Shown piece by piece: positions 18,340 to 26,885 of a stretch of 64,000 nt of DNA. The position numbers and the translations under genes are program-made. Each line of letters starts with the position of its first letter. The stretch's first letter is position 1. The DNA lies in the NCBI RefSeq assembly GCF_017916325.1, contig NC_090171.1, positions 2,386,001-2,450,000 of the forward strand. Reading direction: 5' to 3'. Origin of the DNA: Leishmania martiniquensis. Lineage: Eukaryota; Euglenozoa; Kinetoplastea; Trypanosomatida; Trypanosomatidae. Under the pieces are notes generated by a model, which saw only the letters and a list, made by a program, of their open reading frames with translations, was not told where the DNA came from and searched no databases.

Positions 18340-21300
18340 TCAAGGTGGAGGCGCTTGCGCAGATGGCGGCAGAGGTACCACCACTCGAGGAGGAAGCGGT
18401 ACAGGCCCTAGCGACGCCGAATGTGGCGCCGCTCGCGGAGATGTTGGCACCGATACTCTCGGCGGCTGAGGCACAAAAGGCAGGGCAGCAGCCGCTGCCA
18501 TGATCGGGGCCCCAGAGGGCGGTGCAGGCAACTTCGTGGCGGGGCTGGGAGTTTGTGGATGCACTGGCGCCGCGGCGCTTGGATCGCTCGTAAGTCCAGC
18601 AGATTCGGGGTCCCCGGCATGCAGCTTCGCTTCGCCTCCATCCTCGAAGCCGAACGAGAGTACCGTGTGCTCCTCCTGCGTGAGCGTCTTCGATATGGAG
18701 CTGAGGTTGGTATGACTTGCGTGAGACAGTGCCATCTCCGCTGAGGAAGAGGAGGGTGCGTCAAGGTCAGCGATCGCTGCGAGATCGTCTTGGACGGTCT
18801 CGCCTGACACTGAGGCCTTCTCCGCGAGGGTATCCTCTCTCGGTGCCCCGCAACCAGCACCGTCGACACTGTCAGCAAAGGGGGGCGCGTCTGCGAGAGC
18901 CAACTCCCCTCGCTCGCGCGGCACGGCCGCGATGCGCTGGGAAGAGTTGCTGGAGAAACTCTCGTCGTCGTTGTCATCCTGGTAGGATACCTCCACCAGA
19001 CTGGCACTGCTGCACTGGTCTGGCGCCCATACCACGCCTGACTCCTGGGCATTCACAACAGCTGCCGCTGCCCCTCTTTCCGTTTCGCCGCCGTTGCCGT
19101 CGCACGTGGAGAGCGCAACTTTGCTCGGTGGCAAGATATCGTAGCCCAGTAGAGGGGATGGTGTCTTGCGCACCCCAGCCGCTCCCGTCCCCATCGCAGC
19201 ATGCTCGGCCGTGTTTGTGTTCCTAAGCGTCTCGCTCGAGGAGGCGGATGCCGCTCCGCCGACGGCCGCCACTGCGGCCGACGACTGCCGAGAGGACGCA
19301 AAGGTGTTCTGCATGTCTTCCAAGCGGTGACGCTCCGCTAGCAAGCCGACAAAGTCAAAAGAGGCGTTGCCGGAGTACTGGTGCGTGAAATCAAAACTGG
19401 TGTTGTGCTCGTTGCTGTGCATGCGGGAGCCCAGCCCACCCCGACTCGTCCCTGTTCCACCGCCCAAGTCGTCCTCGTTGCCTACGCTCATCAGCAAGCA
19501 AGAGCTGCTGTGGCGCGGCGGGTAGGAATTGGAGTCCACAGCTGGCGTGACGGCAGTAGGGGACGGGATCGGCGCACCGCGATTGAGAAGGGACGACGAT
19601 CCGCTGGAGGCGGCGGAGCGGACGAGTGAAACCGAAGACCGCTGTCCATTGGCAGGCGGCGCCGCCGCGGACAGCGAAGTTGTCCCCGCCTCTTCTGTCT
19701 TGGGCGGCAGCTCTGCAGGGAAAGTCGAAAGCGGCGCCTCCACATGAGGATCGGCGAGAGGCGGCGGCGGGCGCAACGTAGCATCTGCCAGCGCCTGTGC
19801 CCCAGAGATGGGGCTGCTGGTGGTCTTTGCTTCGTCTTCCTCTTTCATCGGCTGCACTGAGCCGCCGTGTGGCTCACTCTCAATGGGGTTTGCAGAAGTG
19901 CTTGGTCTGTCATCGTCGCCGTCCGCCGGCGGCGAATTCAACGAAGAGGCCAAGGAAGAGCCCGAGAATGAGCTGCCGCTCAAGTAGTCACTGTTGCTTT
20001 TCGTCTCGCTGCTGCCTGTCAGCATCCTCTGTCTGTGAGTGTGGTTGGCGGCCGATGCTGTGCCTTGCGAGCTTACGTCGGGCGAGTGCACGACAGCTCG
20101 CATATTGGGGGGGAACACGGGCCCATTGATGGAGGTGCGATTGATGAGAATGGAAACCGGCGATACCACCGCAAGCGGTGGGGGAGGAAGATCGATGACG
20201 TACGTGTGCGTGCTGGCCGAGGTGCTTTTCCTCTTGCTCACTTCAGTCCGCTGCTGCTTCGTCGTGCCTTCAGCGTCGAGGGTCGGCTTGGGGGAAGAGC
20301 ATGCCGAGGAGGAGGCGGAAGAGCCTGAGCATGGTCCACAGGCCTTCTCTACTGTTTCTTCGTCCCTACCGCCAACTTCGCCGCCGCCATAGTCGTCCGC
20401 GGCACTCGAGCAAGCTGATGCAGCCCCCATTCCGTCTGTCGCAGCGACAGCGGCAGCGGCAGCGTCTGCCCGCTGCTGGCACCCTTTGATGTCGCTGGCA
20501 GCCTTATTACAATGCGGACTCGACAGCGAAGCAGCTGAGTCGCCAGTTCGGCAGGGCGATTGAAGCACCGGCGCCGATGAAGTCGATGTCTCCTCCTCTT
20601 CGGCGTCACTTGCGTGCGAACTATTGCTGGTTCGGCTGCCAACTGTCTCCGACATGGAGGACAGTGTGGACTCCCCCGCAGTCCTTTCGGTAGAAGGGCC
20701 GACATGTTCGTGAGCGGCTGCCCCGGTCACAAGGCCTCCCGCGCTAGTAGGCAACACTGTACTCTCAGAGAAGCTGGCCGTCTGTAGCATCGAGTTCCCC
20801 TTCGCTTGCTCAGCGCTCAGACGGTGCTGCGACGCCTCGCCTTCCTCAGTATAGGGATTCGCAGCCGTGGGCGGCTGTTTGTCGCGCAACGTTGGCCGCG
20901 GCAACGCACCTGCACTGATTGACTGGGGCACCGGCACAACGGCACTGCACGTGCCAGCCTCGGGCCGCCGCACCGACTCAAGCAGCCGCTGCGTCAGCTC
21001 CACCTCACGCGACTCCGCATGCTCTGCCAGTTGTGCCTCGTAGGCTTCTCTCTGGACCTCTAGTTGATGCTCGAGGGCGGCTACTTGCTTTCGCAGCATC
21101 TGCACCGTCTCCTCGTGATGCGCATCTCGATCGTGCGCCATGATTTGTTCTTCCGCGTACTGCTCGTGGTACTTTTTCTCAACGAATCGCACCAACTGCT
21201 GCTGTGCCGCCTTCATTTCGTTGCGCAAGGCCCACTCGCTTTGCCGACACTGACGCAGCAGCTCGACGAGGTGGTCACGATCGTCAACTACAGCGCGCAG

Positions 21301-22884
21301 CGTGGCGGGCGACGCTTGCGTGTCGAACAGTTGGCGAAACGCCTCCACCTCGCGGTTAGAGTCGATGAGGCGGGCCTGCGTAGCGGCTAGCTGCTGCTGA
21401 GTACGAGCAAGTTCTTGTGGAAGTCCCACCAGCACTTCCCACTCGAGCTGCATGGCTCTGTGGCGCTGCATCAGTTTCTGCAGCTGGCGCGTTGTTTCGA
21501 CGAGCCCCGCGTCTGTCTTTTGGTACTGCTGAGTGAGCAGGCGAAGGCGCTTGCGCAGGTCGCAGATGGTGTCATCCTTGCAGCGGTGAAAGGAATCACC
21601 GGCAGCGGGCTCGAGAGGCGAAGAGTCCGCGTCGCCACACTTCAGCAGGCGCCCTCCTGCAGGCCCGCCAGCCAACGTTCCGTCGCTGTGCTGAGCATTC
21701 CCCAGGCGAGCTTCTGAGCGGCCAGTATCAGGCATGAGTACATTCACAGAAGCAGGCAACGCAGTCGCAGCACCAGCTTGTCTCCGACACCGATTCAGTT
21801 CCCTGCGCACCGACTTGAGCTCCTGCAGCAAAGCATGCACCTTGCTACCGCGCGAGTCTCGGCGCAGCCGATCCGACTCCGCCTCCAGCTCCTCGTTCCG
21901 CCTCATCAAGAAGTAAGCGCGGCGCTGCCAGTACTCTCTCGGGCGAGGCCCCTGCGTAGTGGAGCCCGAATCCGGCGCGTGGTCACCTGTTGGCTTGCTC
22001 TCTGTGCCCACCCCACCTGCCGCGTCGTCAGCCGAGATAGCCGTGCCCGCGTTGGTAGCGTCATCGTGCTCTTCCACTGCGGTTCCAGTGACACCATGTA
22101 GAGAGCGTAGCAAGACGTGCGCGTGCCGCAGCCGCTGCTGAAGGCTCCGCATCTCGTCTTTCGTATTCACCAACTCGCGCGTCAATTCGAGCCATGCATC
22201 CTCTGTCCGAAGTTGGTCACGATGAGGCGGCTCTACTCCTGAATGTGGCCTTCCTGTTGGCGACGAAGCGCGGCGGGCCAGGCGCACGCGCGAGCGGAGC
22301 TGATGCGGCAGCGGCTTGTGCGTCGAGCATGGGTTTGCTGGAGCGACATCTTGTGTTGCTCCTCCCGCTAGCCCCTGTGAGCCATATGGCCAGTGCTCAT
22401 CCGTGGTCAGTTTTGGCGTTGACGTTCGCGGAAGCGACGGCATGCGAGTCTCCAACGAGGTAGATCCTCGCGCAGATCCCCCAACACTGCCGTCCAGGTA
22501 CCGGCGCGCACGCGCTGTGCCTCCGACACCGTTTTGAGGACGGAAGGGTGCAGCGATACCCGTGGGGGGCTGGCGCGGAGCATGCATGTCATGAGACGAT
22601 CCGACACGCGCGCTCCATCCAACGCGGCTCAACGAAACCTGAGAAGGATGGGAAGACCTCACGAAGGCGCCACTGGCGGACGAGCTTGAGCGTCGTGCAG
22701 CCACCACCTTCGACGACTTTTCCTCGTTTCCGCCGCTGAGGTAGACACGTTTGAACTCTGTCGCGCTTAGTAAGCGGCTCCCTGGATAATGCTGGATTGC
22801 CTCCTCAGATGCCGTGAGAGGAGAGCGAGCGTAGATGTCCTCGTCCGCCTCGTCTCTTGGATGCCGGAGGCGCTCCTTCGTCAT
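18340..22884 (-). CDS. Large coiled-coil protein of unknown function (1514 aa)
   Basis: The start is the ATG at 22884-22882 (MTKERLRHPRDEADEDIY); eleven upstream in-frame codons begin with TTG and are not credible in a eukaryote. Residues about 230-265, 315-385 and 435-640 are rich in Leu/Glu/Gln/Arg heptads (for example LTRELVNTKDEMRSLQQRL, and a long segment around LRKRLRLLTQQYQKTDAGL) and should form coiled coils. The rest is Ser/Ala/Thr/Pro-rich and probably disordered, and the C-terminus is a polyproline tail (PLPPRVVVPLPPSAQAPPP). No motor, kinase or membrane domain is visible. Long coiled coils with disordered tails are common among trypanosomatid cytoskeletal and flagellar-base proteins, but nothing here proves that. 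Confidence 0.75.
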   Translation of the reverse strand: MTKERLRHPRDEADEDIYARSPLTASEEAIQHYPGSRLLSATEFKRVYLSGGNEEKSSKVVAARRSSSSASGAFVRSSHPSQVSLSRVGWSARVGSSHDMHAPRQPPTGIAAPFRPQNGVGGTARARRYLDGSVGGSARGSTSLETRMPSLPRTSTPKLTTDEHWPYGSQGLAGGATQDVAPANPCSTHKPLPHQLRSRVRLARRASSPTGRPHSGVEPPHRDQLRTEDAWLELTRELVNTKDEMRSLQQRLRHAHVLLRSLHGVTGTAVEEHDDATNAGTAISADDAAGGVGTESKPTGDHAPDSGSTTQGPRPREYWQRRAYFLMRRNEELEAESDRLRRDSRGSKVHALLQELKSVRRELNRCRRQAGAATALPASVNVLMPDTGRSEARLGNAQHSDGTLAGGPAGGRLLKCGDADSSPLEPAAGDSFHRCKDDTICDLRKRLRLLTQQYQKTDAGLVETTRQLQKLMQRHRAMQLEWEVLVGLPQELARTQQQLAATQARLIDSNREVEAFRQLFDTQASPATLRAVVDDRDHLVELLRQCRQSEWALRNEMKAAQQQLVRFVEKKYHEQYAEEQIMAHDRDAHHEETVQMLRKQVAALEHQLEVQREAYEAQLAEHAESREVELTQRLLESVRRPEAGTCSAVVPVPQSISAGALPRPTLRDKQPPTAANPYTEEGEASQHRLSAEQAKGNSMLQTASFSESTVLPTSAGGLVTGAAAHEHVGPSTERTAGESTLSSMSETVGSRTSNSSHASDAEEEETSTSSAPVLQSPCRTGDSAASLSSPHCNKAASDIKGCQQRADAAAAAVAATDGMGAASACSSAADDYGGGEVGGRDEETVEKACGPCSGSSASSSACSSPKPTLDAEGTTKQQRTEVSKRKSTSASTHTYVIDLPPPPLAVVSPVSILINRTSINGPVFPPNMRAVVHSPDVSSQGTASAANHTHRQRMLTGSSETKSNSDYLSGSSFSGSSLASSLNSPPADGDDDRPSTSANPIESEPHGGSVQPMKEEDEAKTTSSPISGAQALADATLRPPPPLADPHVEAPLSTFPAELPPKTEEAGTTSLSAAAPPANGQRSSVSLVRSAASSGSSSLLNRGAPIPSPTAVTPAVDSNSYPPRHSSSCLLMSVGNEDDLGGGTGTSRGGLGSRMHSNEHNTSFDFTHQYSGNASFDFVGLLAERHRLEDMQNTFASSRQSSAAVAAVGGAASASSSETLRNTNTAEHAAMGTGAAGVRKTPSPLLGYDILPPSKVALSTCDGNGGETERGAAAAVVNAQESGVVWAPDQCSSASLVEVSYQDDNDDESFSSNSSQRIAAVPRERGELALADAPPFADSVDGAGCGAPREDTLAEKASVSGETVQDDLAAIADLDAPSSSSAEMALSHASHTNLSSISKTLTQEEHTVLSFGFEDGGEAKLHAGDPESAGLTSDPSAAAPVHPQTPSPATKLPAPPSGAPIMAAAAALPFVPQPPRVSVPTSPRAAPHSASLGPVPLPPRVVVPLPPSAQAPPP

Positions 22885-24580
22885 GGGCTCGATGGCACAA
22901 GGTGTTTCGAAACGCAAAGAACATGAAGCAAGCGCTGGTTACCTGGCGCGCGTCTAGCGAAGTGGAACGGCTGCACGCCTTCTCCCCCCCACCCTCTTCT
23001 TTGCTTCGCGTATCGTTACCTGTCTCTCGCTCTCCTTCACTGCCCAAGAAGCCGGAGACAACGAGGGAAAGGACAGCCGCCAGAAGAGGCGTTGAGTGCG
23101 CTGCCAATGGAGGCCAGCAAGGGCAGGGGGAGAGGGAGAAGCAGAGAGTGCCGTCTAGTGCCACGGCGAAGTTTGTCTCGATTGAAGGGTGGGACAAAGG
23201 TAACCCCGTCTCCACGTGAGGGACAAACTCGTTGAAGATTCAGGCAAACGTATGTTGCTTGTGCCGTTTGTATCTTTGTGATGCAGAAGGGTGGGGGAGA
23301 GAGGAGGAGGAGTGATAGACGTGCGCAGAGGCTAAAGCGTCCGACGATGAAGAGGCACTCACACACGCTGTTGTGGCGCACGGCGGACGAAGGGAGACAC
23401 ACAGACACAGAGAGATCATGATGAACACGCTTTTGGAATGGCCAAAGATGAAGGCGATGAGCCATGGCGAGAGAGTGGCAGTGGGCAGCAAGGGAGGTTG
23501 CTGAGACGGGCGAGACGCGGGAGGGAAGCCGAATGGCGGAGACGCTCACATCTCGCAGAAATATCACGTTCACCGCTTGAAGTAAAGCCCTGACAACACT
23601 TCACACACTTAGATACAAAAAAAAGGCGCCGATCACGATGCATGACGGGCGTACGTACACACACACACATCCACGACAGACGGAGACGTAACCGTCAGCT
23701 ATACGCTGACAACGTTTTCAGAGAGTTAGATACAGACATGAAGTCGGTGAGTAGGGGGTTTGTTGAGAGTGTGCTTGTATGCTAGCGTGTGTATGTCTGC
23801 TTGAGCCTTGAGTCCACTATGGCCTTGAAGATGTGTGCTCTTCAGCTTATTGTTCTCGGTTGTCCGAGGTCGAAGAGGGACAGCTTTCTGCCCGCCCCTT
23901 GCATCGTTACTGTGGCGTAGGTCCTCGGTGGCTCGTAATCGCAGACCTATGCCAGACACATGCGCACAGCCACGCGCAGCAGGCGAAAGGTGGGGTGAGA
24001 AGCGCAGATGTCCAGAAGTCAGTGTACAATCACGCAGAAAGAGAGGAGAAGTGAAGTCGCTGGACGGCTTCAGCGTATGAGGGAGGTTCCGTGAGTGCAG
24101 CGCAGCAGCGCGTGCTTCGCCCGCGCACAAGAAAGAGAAGGAGGTGGATAGCGGCACTTTTTCGGCGCCACACGCAGCCAAAACAAAGAGCGCACGACAA
24201 AGTGCACGACTACGCCTCCCGACTTTTACCGCAAAAAAATCGAAGCAAACATGAAATCGACGGACCTCATCTCAGGCCTCGTGCGAACTCGCACTGAATC
24301 CCACGCGCCCACTCTCTCCGCTGCGCCCCCCCTCATACTTCACAGGCGCTGGCTTCTCATCCTCGCCTCACCGTGCTCTCGTCGCGACGAAAAAAGCACA
24401 GAAGACACAAAAAAAGGTTCGCCAAAGGAGAAAAAAAGAAAGCTAAAACGAACAGAGAGGAGCAGCATGAGGAGACGCTTTTCCCTTCTCCAGCATCTAC
24501 ACTCACCGTCTTCGAATACACGCGCCACATCCGACAGAACCCTCTCGCCCTGTCGAAGGGCCGTCGCCTGGTGCAAAGCA

Positions 24581-24598
24581 GTGCCGCACATGCGGCAC
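24581..24598. repeat. Inverted repeat with 8-bp arms and 2-bp spacer
   Basis: GTGCCGCA-CA-TGCGGCAC is perfectly self-complementary apart from the central two bases. It lies inside the GC-rich block downstream of ARL3. Confidence 0.85.
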
Positions 24599-24880
24599 AG
24601 CGAGCGCGCTCCCTCAGTCATCGGAGCACGACCTCCCCTTCAGCCTCACAGCCCCTCTCCCGATGCCGGTCGTCACGCGCTGCTACGCCCCTCCCCTCCC
24701 CAACCCTCGGGGTGCGGCTCAGACTGACCAGACCAGGGTCCAGCCGGAGAGCTGGGTGGCAGGCGCTCCCGTCACGCTGACGCTCTCGCCATCACGTCAG
24801 CGATACATGCGTGCTCGCCACCGCCGTTCGCTCCGCCGCAACGTCGAGCAGGACCTGGTCCCCCGACACCCGCAGCGATG

Positions 24881-24930
24881 ACTCACTCTCAGGGTCGCGT
24901 GCATACGGCGTAGCGACCCTGAGAGTGAGT
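24881..24930. repeat. Perfect 18-bp inverted repeat with 14-nt loop
   Basis: The left arm ACTCACTCTCAGGGTCGC (24881-24898) and its exact reverse complement (24913-24930) flank a 14-base loop. As RNA this forms a very stable hairpin in the predicted ARL3 3' UTR. No U-tract follows, and Pol II terminators of bacterial type are not expected here. Confidence 0.9.
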
Positions 24931-25443
24931 AGCAGAGGTGAGCCGGCATTTGGCAGGGGACAGGGAGACTGCTGGGCCTCCGGCACAGAGAGTGGGGGGC
25001 AGTGGCGCCCTGACGTACCTCGCAGAGGTATCCCTCCACATCGGGGTGATGAGGGAAGGAGTGGGGGAGACGTGAAGAGGGCGAGAGGTGAAAAGAAAAG
25101 CTCATGTTGATGCGCGCGTAGGAATAAAACGCGGAAGAGAAAGCGTCCGCGCAGAGTCGCATGCACATGTGACGGGCAGAATAGGCCCAGCTCGTGCGAA
25201 GGGAAAACAGAAATTAATAAGCAGAAGGCGGTCGTACACGCACAGATGCGGTCGCACAGAGGTAATACAAAAAGAGCGCGAGTGCAGTGACACCACCCGT
25301 ATGGAGTGCGCGAGACAGAGAAGCCGCTCCACGACGCGCCGTCGGCCGAGGCAGCACGGGGAGAGGGGGGAGAGGGGGCAGAGAACGGGGTGCACGCATC
25401 ACCGGAATCCGAGATGGGGGGAAGGCAGCGGCGATATCATGGG

Positions 25444-25980
25444 CTACTTCTTCACCTGTTTCACAGCCCAGCTGATACCCTTATCGAGTCCCTCGCCTGT
25501 CTTGGCGGAGCAAGCCTGAATGTGCCAGCGCCGATCCCTCAAGTCCGTCAGGTTAAGTGCCACCGTCATCTCTTCTACTGACAGCGCACCCAGCATGTCC
25601 TGCTTGTTCGCCAAAATAAGGATTGGCACTCCTGCCACTTTCTCCTCCTCAAGGAGGTGCTCCAGCTCACCGCGCGCCTCAAGGATGCGCCGAGGATCGG
25701 CCGCGTCCACAACGTAAATGATAACGTCAGCCTCTTCAAAGTACTGCCGCCAGTAGTACCGGGCCGCCCTCTGGCCTCCCATATCCCACACGTTAAGCTT
25801 CACCCCGCCAGTAATGAGCTTCTTGATCTGAAATCCCTGAGTGGACGCGACGTGAGAGACATCCTCGTCACTGAGCTGGCGCAAGATGCTGGTCTTGCCC
25901 GCGTTGTCAAGACCCAAAATTAAAATGCCAGCAGGTCTACTGGTTGGACGGATGCGTATCAGAAAGTCGAGGATGCCCAT
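25444..25980 (-). CDS. ARL3: ARL3-type small GTPase (178 aa)
   Basis: The start is the ATG at 25980-25978 (MGILDFLIRIR), which gives the usual Arl length; an open 33-codon extension upstream is leader. G-motifs are intact: P-loop GLDNAGKT (23-30), switch I Thr47 in STQGF, WDMGGQ (65-70) with catalytic-region Gln70, NKQD (125-128) and CSAKTGEG near 160. ISHVASTQGF-like and KLNVWDMGGQ segments match Arl3 better than Arf1 or Arl2. Arl3 in complex with its GEF Arl13B and effectors releases lipidated cargo inside the cilium. In Leishmania, ARL-3 proteins are linked to flagellum integrity (from memory), and kinetoplastids have two Arl3 paralogues; which one this is cannot be told here. Gly2 is present, but Arl3 proteins are generally not myristoylated. 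Confidence 0.88.
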   Translation of the reverse strand: MGILDFLIRIRPTSRPAGILILGLDNAGKTSILRQLSDEDVSHVASTQGFQIKKLITGGVKLNVWDMGGQRAARYYWRQYFEEADVIIYVVDAADPRRILEARGELEHLLEEEKVAGVPILILANKQDMLGALSVEEMTVALNLTDLRDRRWHIQACSAKTGEGLDKGISWAVKQVKK

Positions 25981-26885
25981 GGCGGGCGCCGCTTTGTGCT
26001 CGTCCGAAAAGATTCTTTCGCTTACTTGGGCACCCCAGGCAGTGTGTTTAACCTCATGCCTGTCACTCCCCTTCGGCACACCTACGCGTATGACGGCGTG
26101 AAGTTGGGGAGAGATGGCGGTAAGCGTGTCGATTTGCGGCGCCAGGACCTTTGCGCACGCAGAGTAGAGAAATGGGAAAGATGCAGAGAGTCGATATATT
26201 TAAAGAAAAAAGAAGAGCGTGGCTCCTCGTCCCGCACCTCTGTCGCACCACCACGCCCCCCTTCTGCGAGAATTGGAGGGCACAAAAGCGGAAAGGTCAG
26301 CACAGCAACAAGAGAGAGAGGTGGGGTGAGCACGTGTGATGGAGTGAGAAGAGCGGCACACTTCGATGCGCAAGCGAAGCCGAAGAAACAGCGCGTACCG
26401 TCGCAACAGAGGTGATGAGCGTGCGGCGGACTAATAAGGAAAGAGGGAGGCAAATATCGCGATTATGGTGGGCCGAAAGAGAGACCGCAGGCAGTGTTCA
26501 TCTCCACGCTAGAACTGCCGGCACATAGGCACATGCATGTCAAAGCTCTGGCGAAAGAAAGACACGTGCGTGTGTTTGTGTGTGAGTTTGTGGCGACCCG
26601 AGTACTAACGGTGGCCCTTCGATGCGTTTGGCCATCTTCATCTTCACACGCATTGACCACCTCTCCCTTTGCCCACTGGACCTCACTTGGCCTCAGCGCA
26701 CGCGTGGAGGCGAGGGAGGAGCACGAAAGAAGGGAAGACGAAAAAGAGGAAGCGTACCGGGAGCTTCGGCGAACACTTCGTCTACGAAAGCTGCCAGTGA
26801 CGCTTTCACTGCACGTCGCCTCCTCCCCTCCCCCTTCACCCTCTTCGCCTTCTCGATTATCGCGCCCATCACAACTGTCGTGTGC
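25981..26885. other. Intergenic region between RABL6 and ARL3
   Basis: About 900 bases. The plus strand is GA-rich around 26100-26480, giving pyrimidine tracts for ARL3 trans-splicing. No gene is seen. Confidence 0.65.

Larger units (their letters stand above)
24480..25070 (-). mobile_element. Possible SIDER-type retroposon remnant in the ARL3 3' flank
   Basis: A roughly 600-bp GC-rich, non-coding block with mixed base composition interrupts purine/pyrimidine-biased spacer. Leishmania 3' UTRs often hold SIDER2 elements (short degenerate ingi-related retroposons of about 0.5 kb) that affect mRNA stability. Size, place and composition fit, but I cannot compare it with a consensus here. Confidence 0.35.
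22885..25443. other. Long spacer between ARL3 and the coiled-coil gene
   Basis: About 2.6 kb without a convincing gene. It carries (AC)n near 23656-23671, and a GC-rich block at roughly 24480-25070 with two strong inverted repeats, which would lie in the ARL3 3' UTR. Elsewhere the plus strand is GA-rich. Confidence 0.65.
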
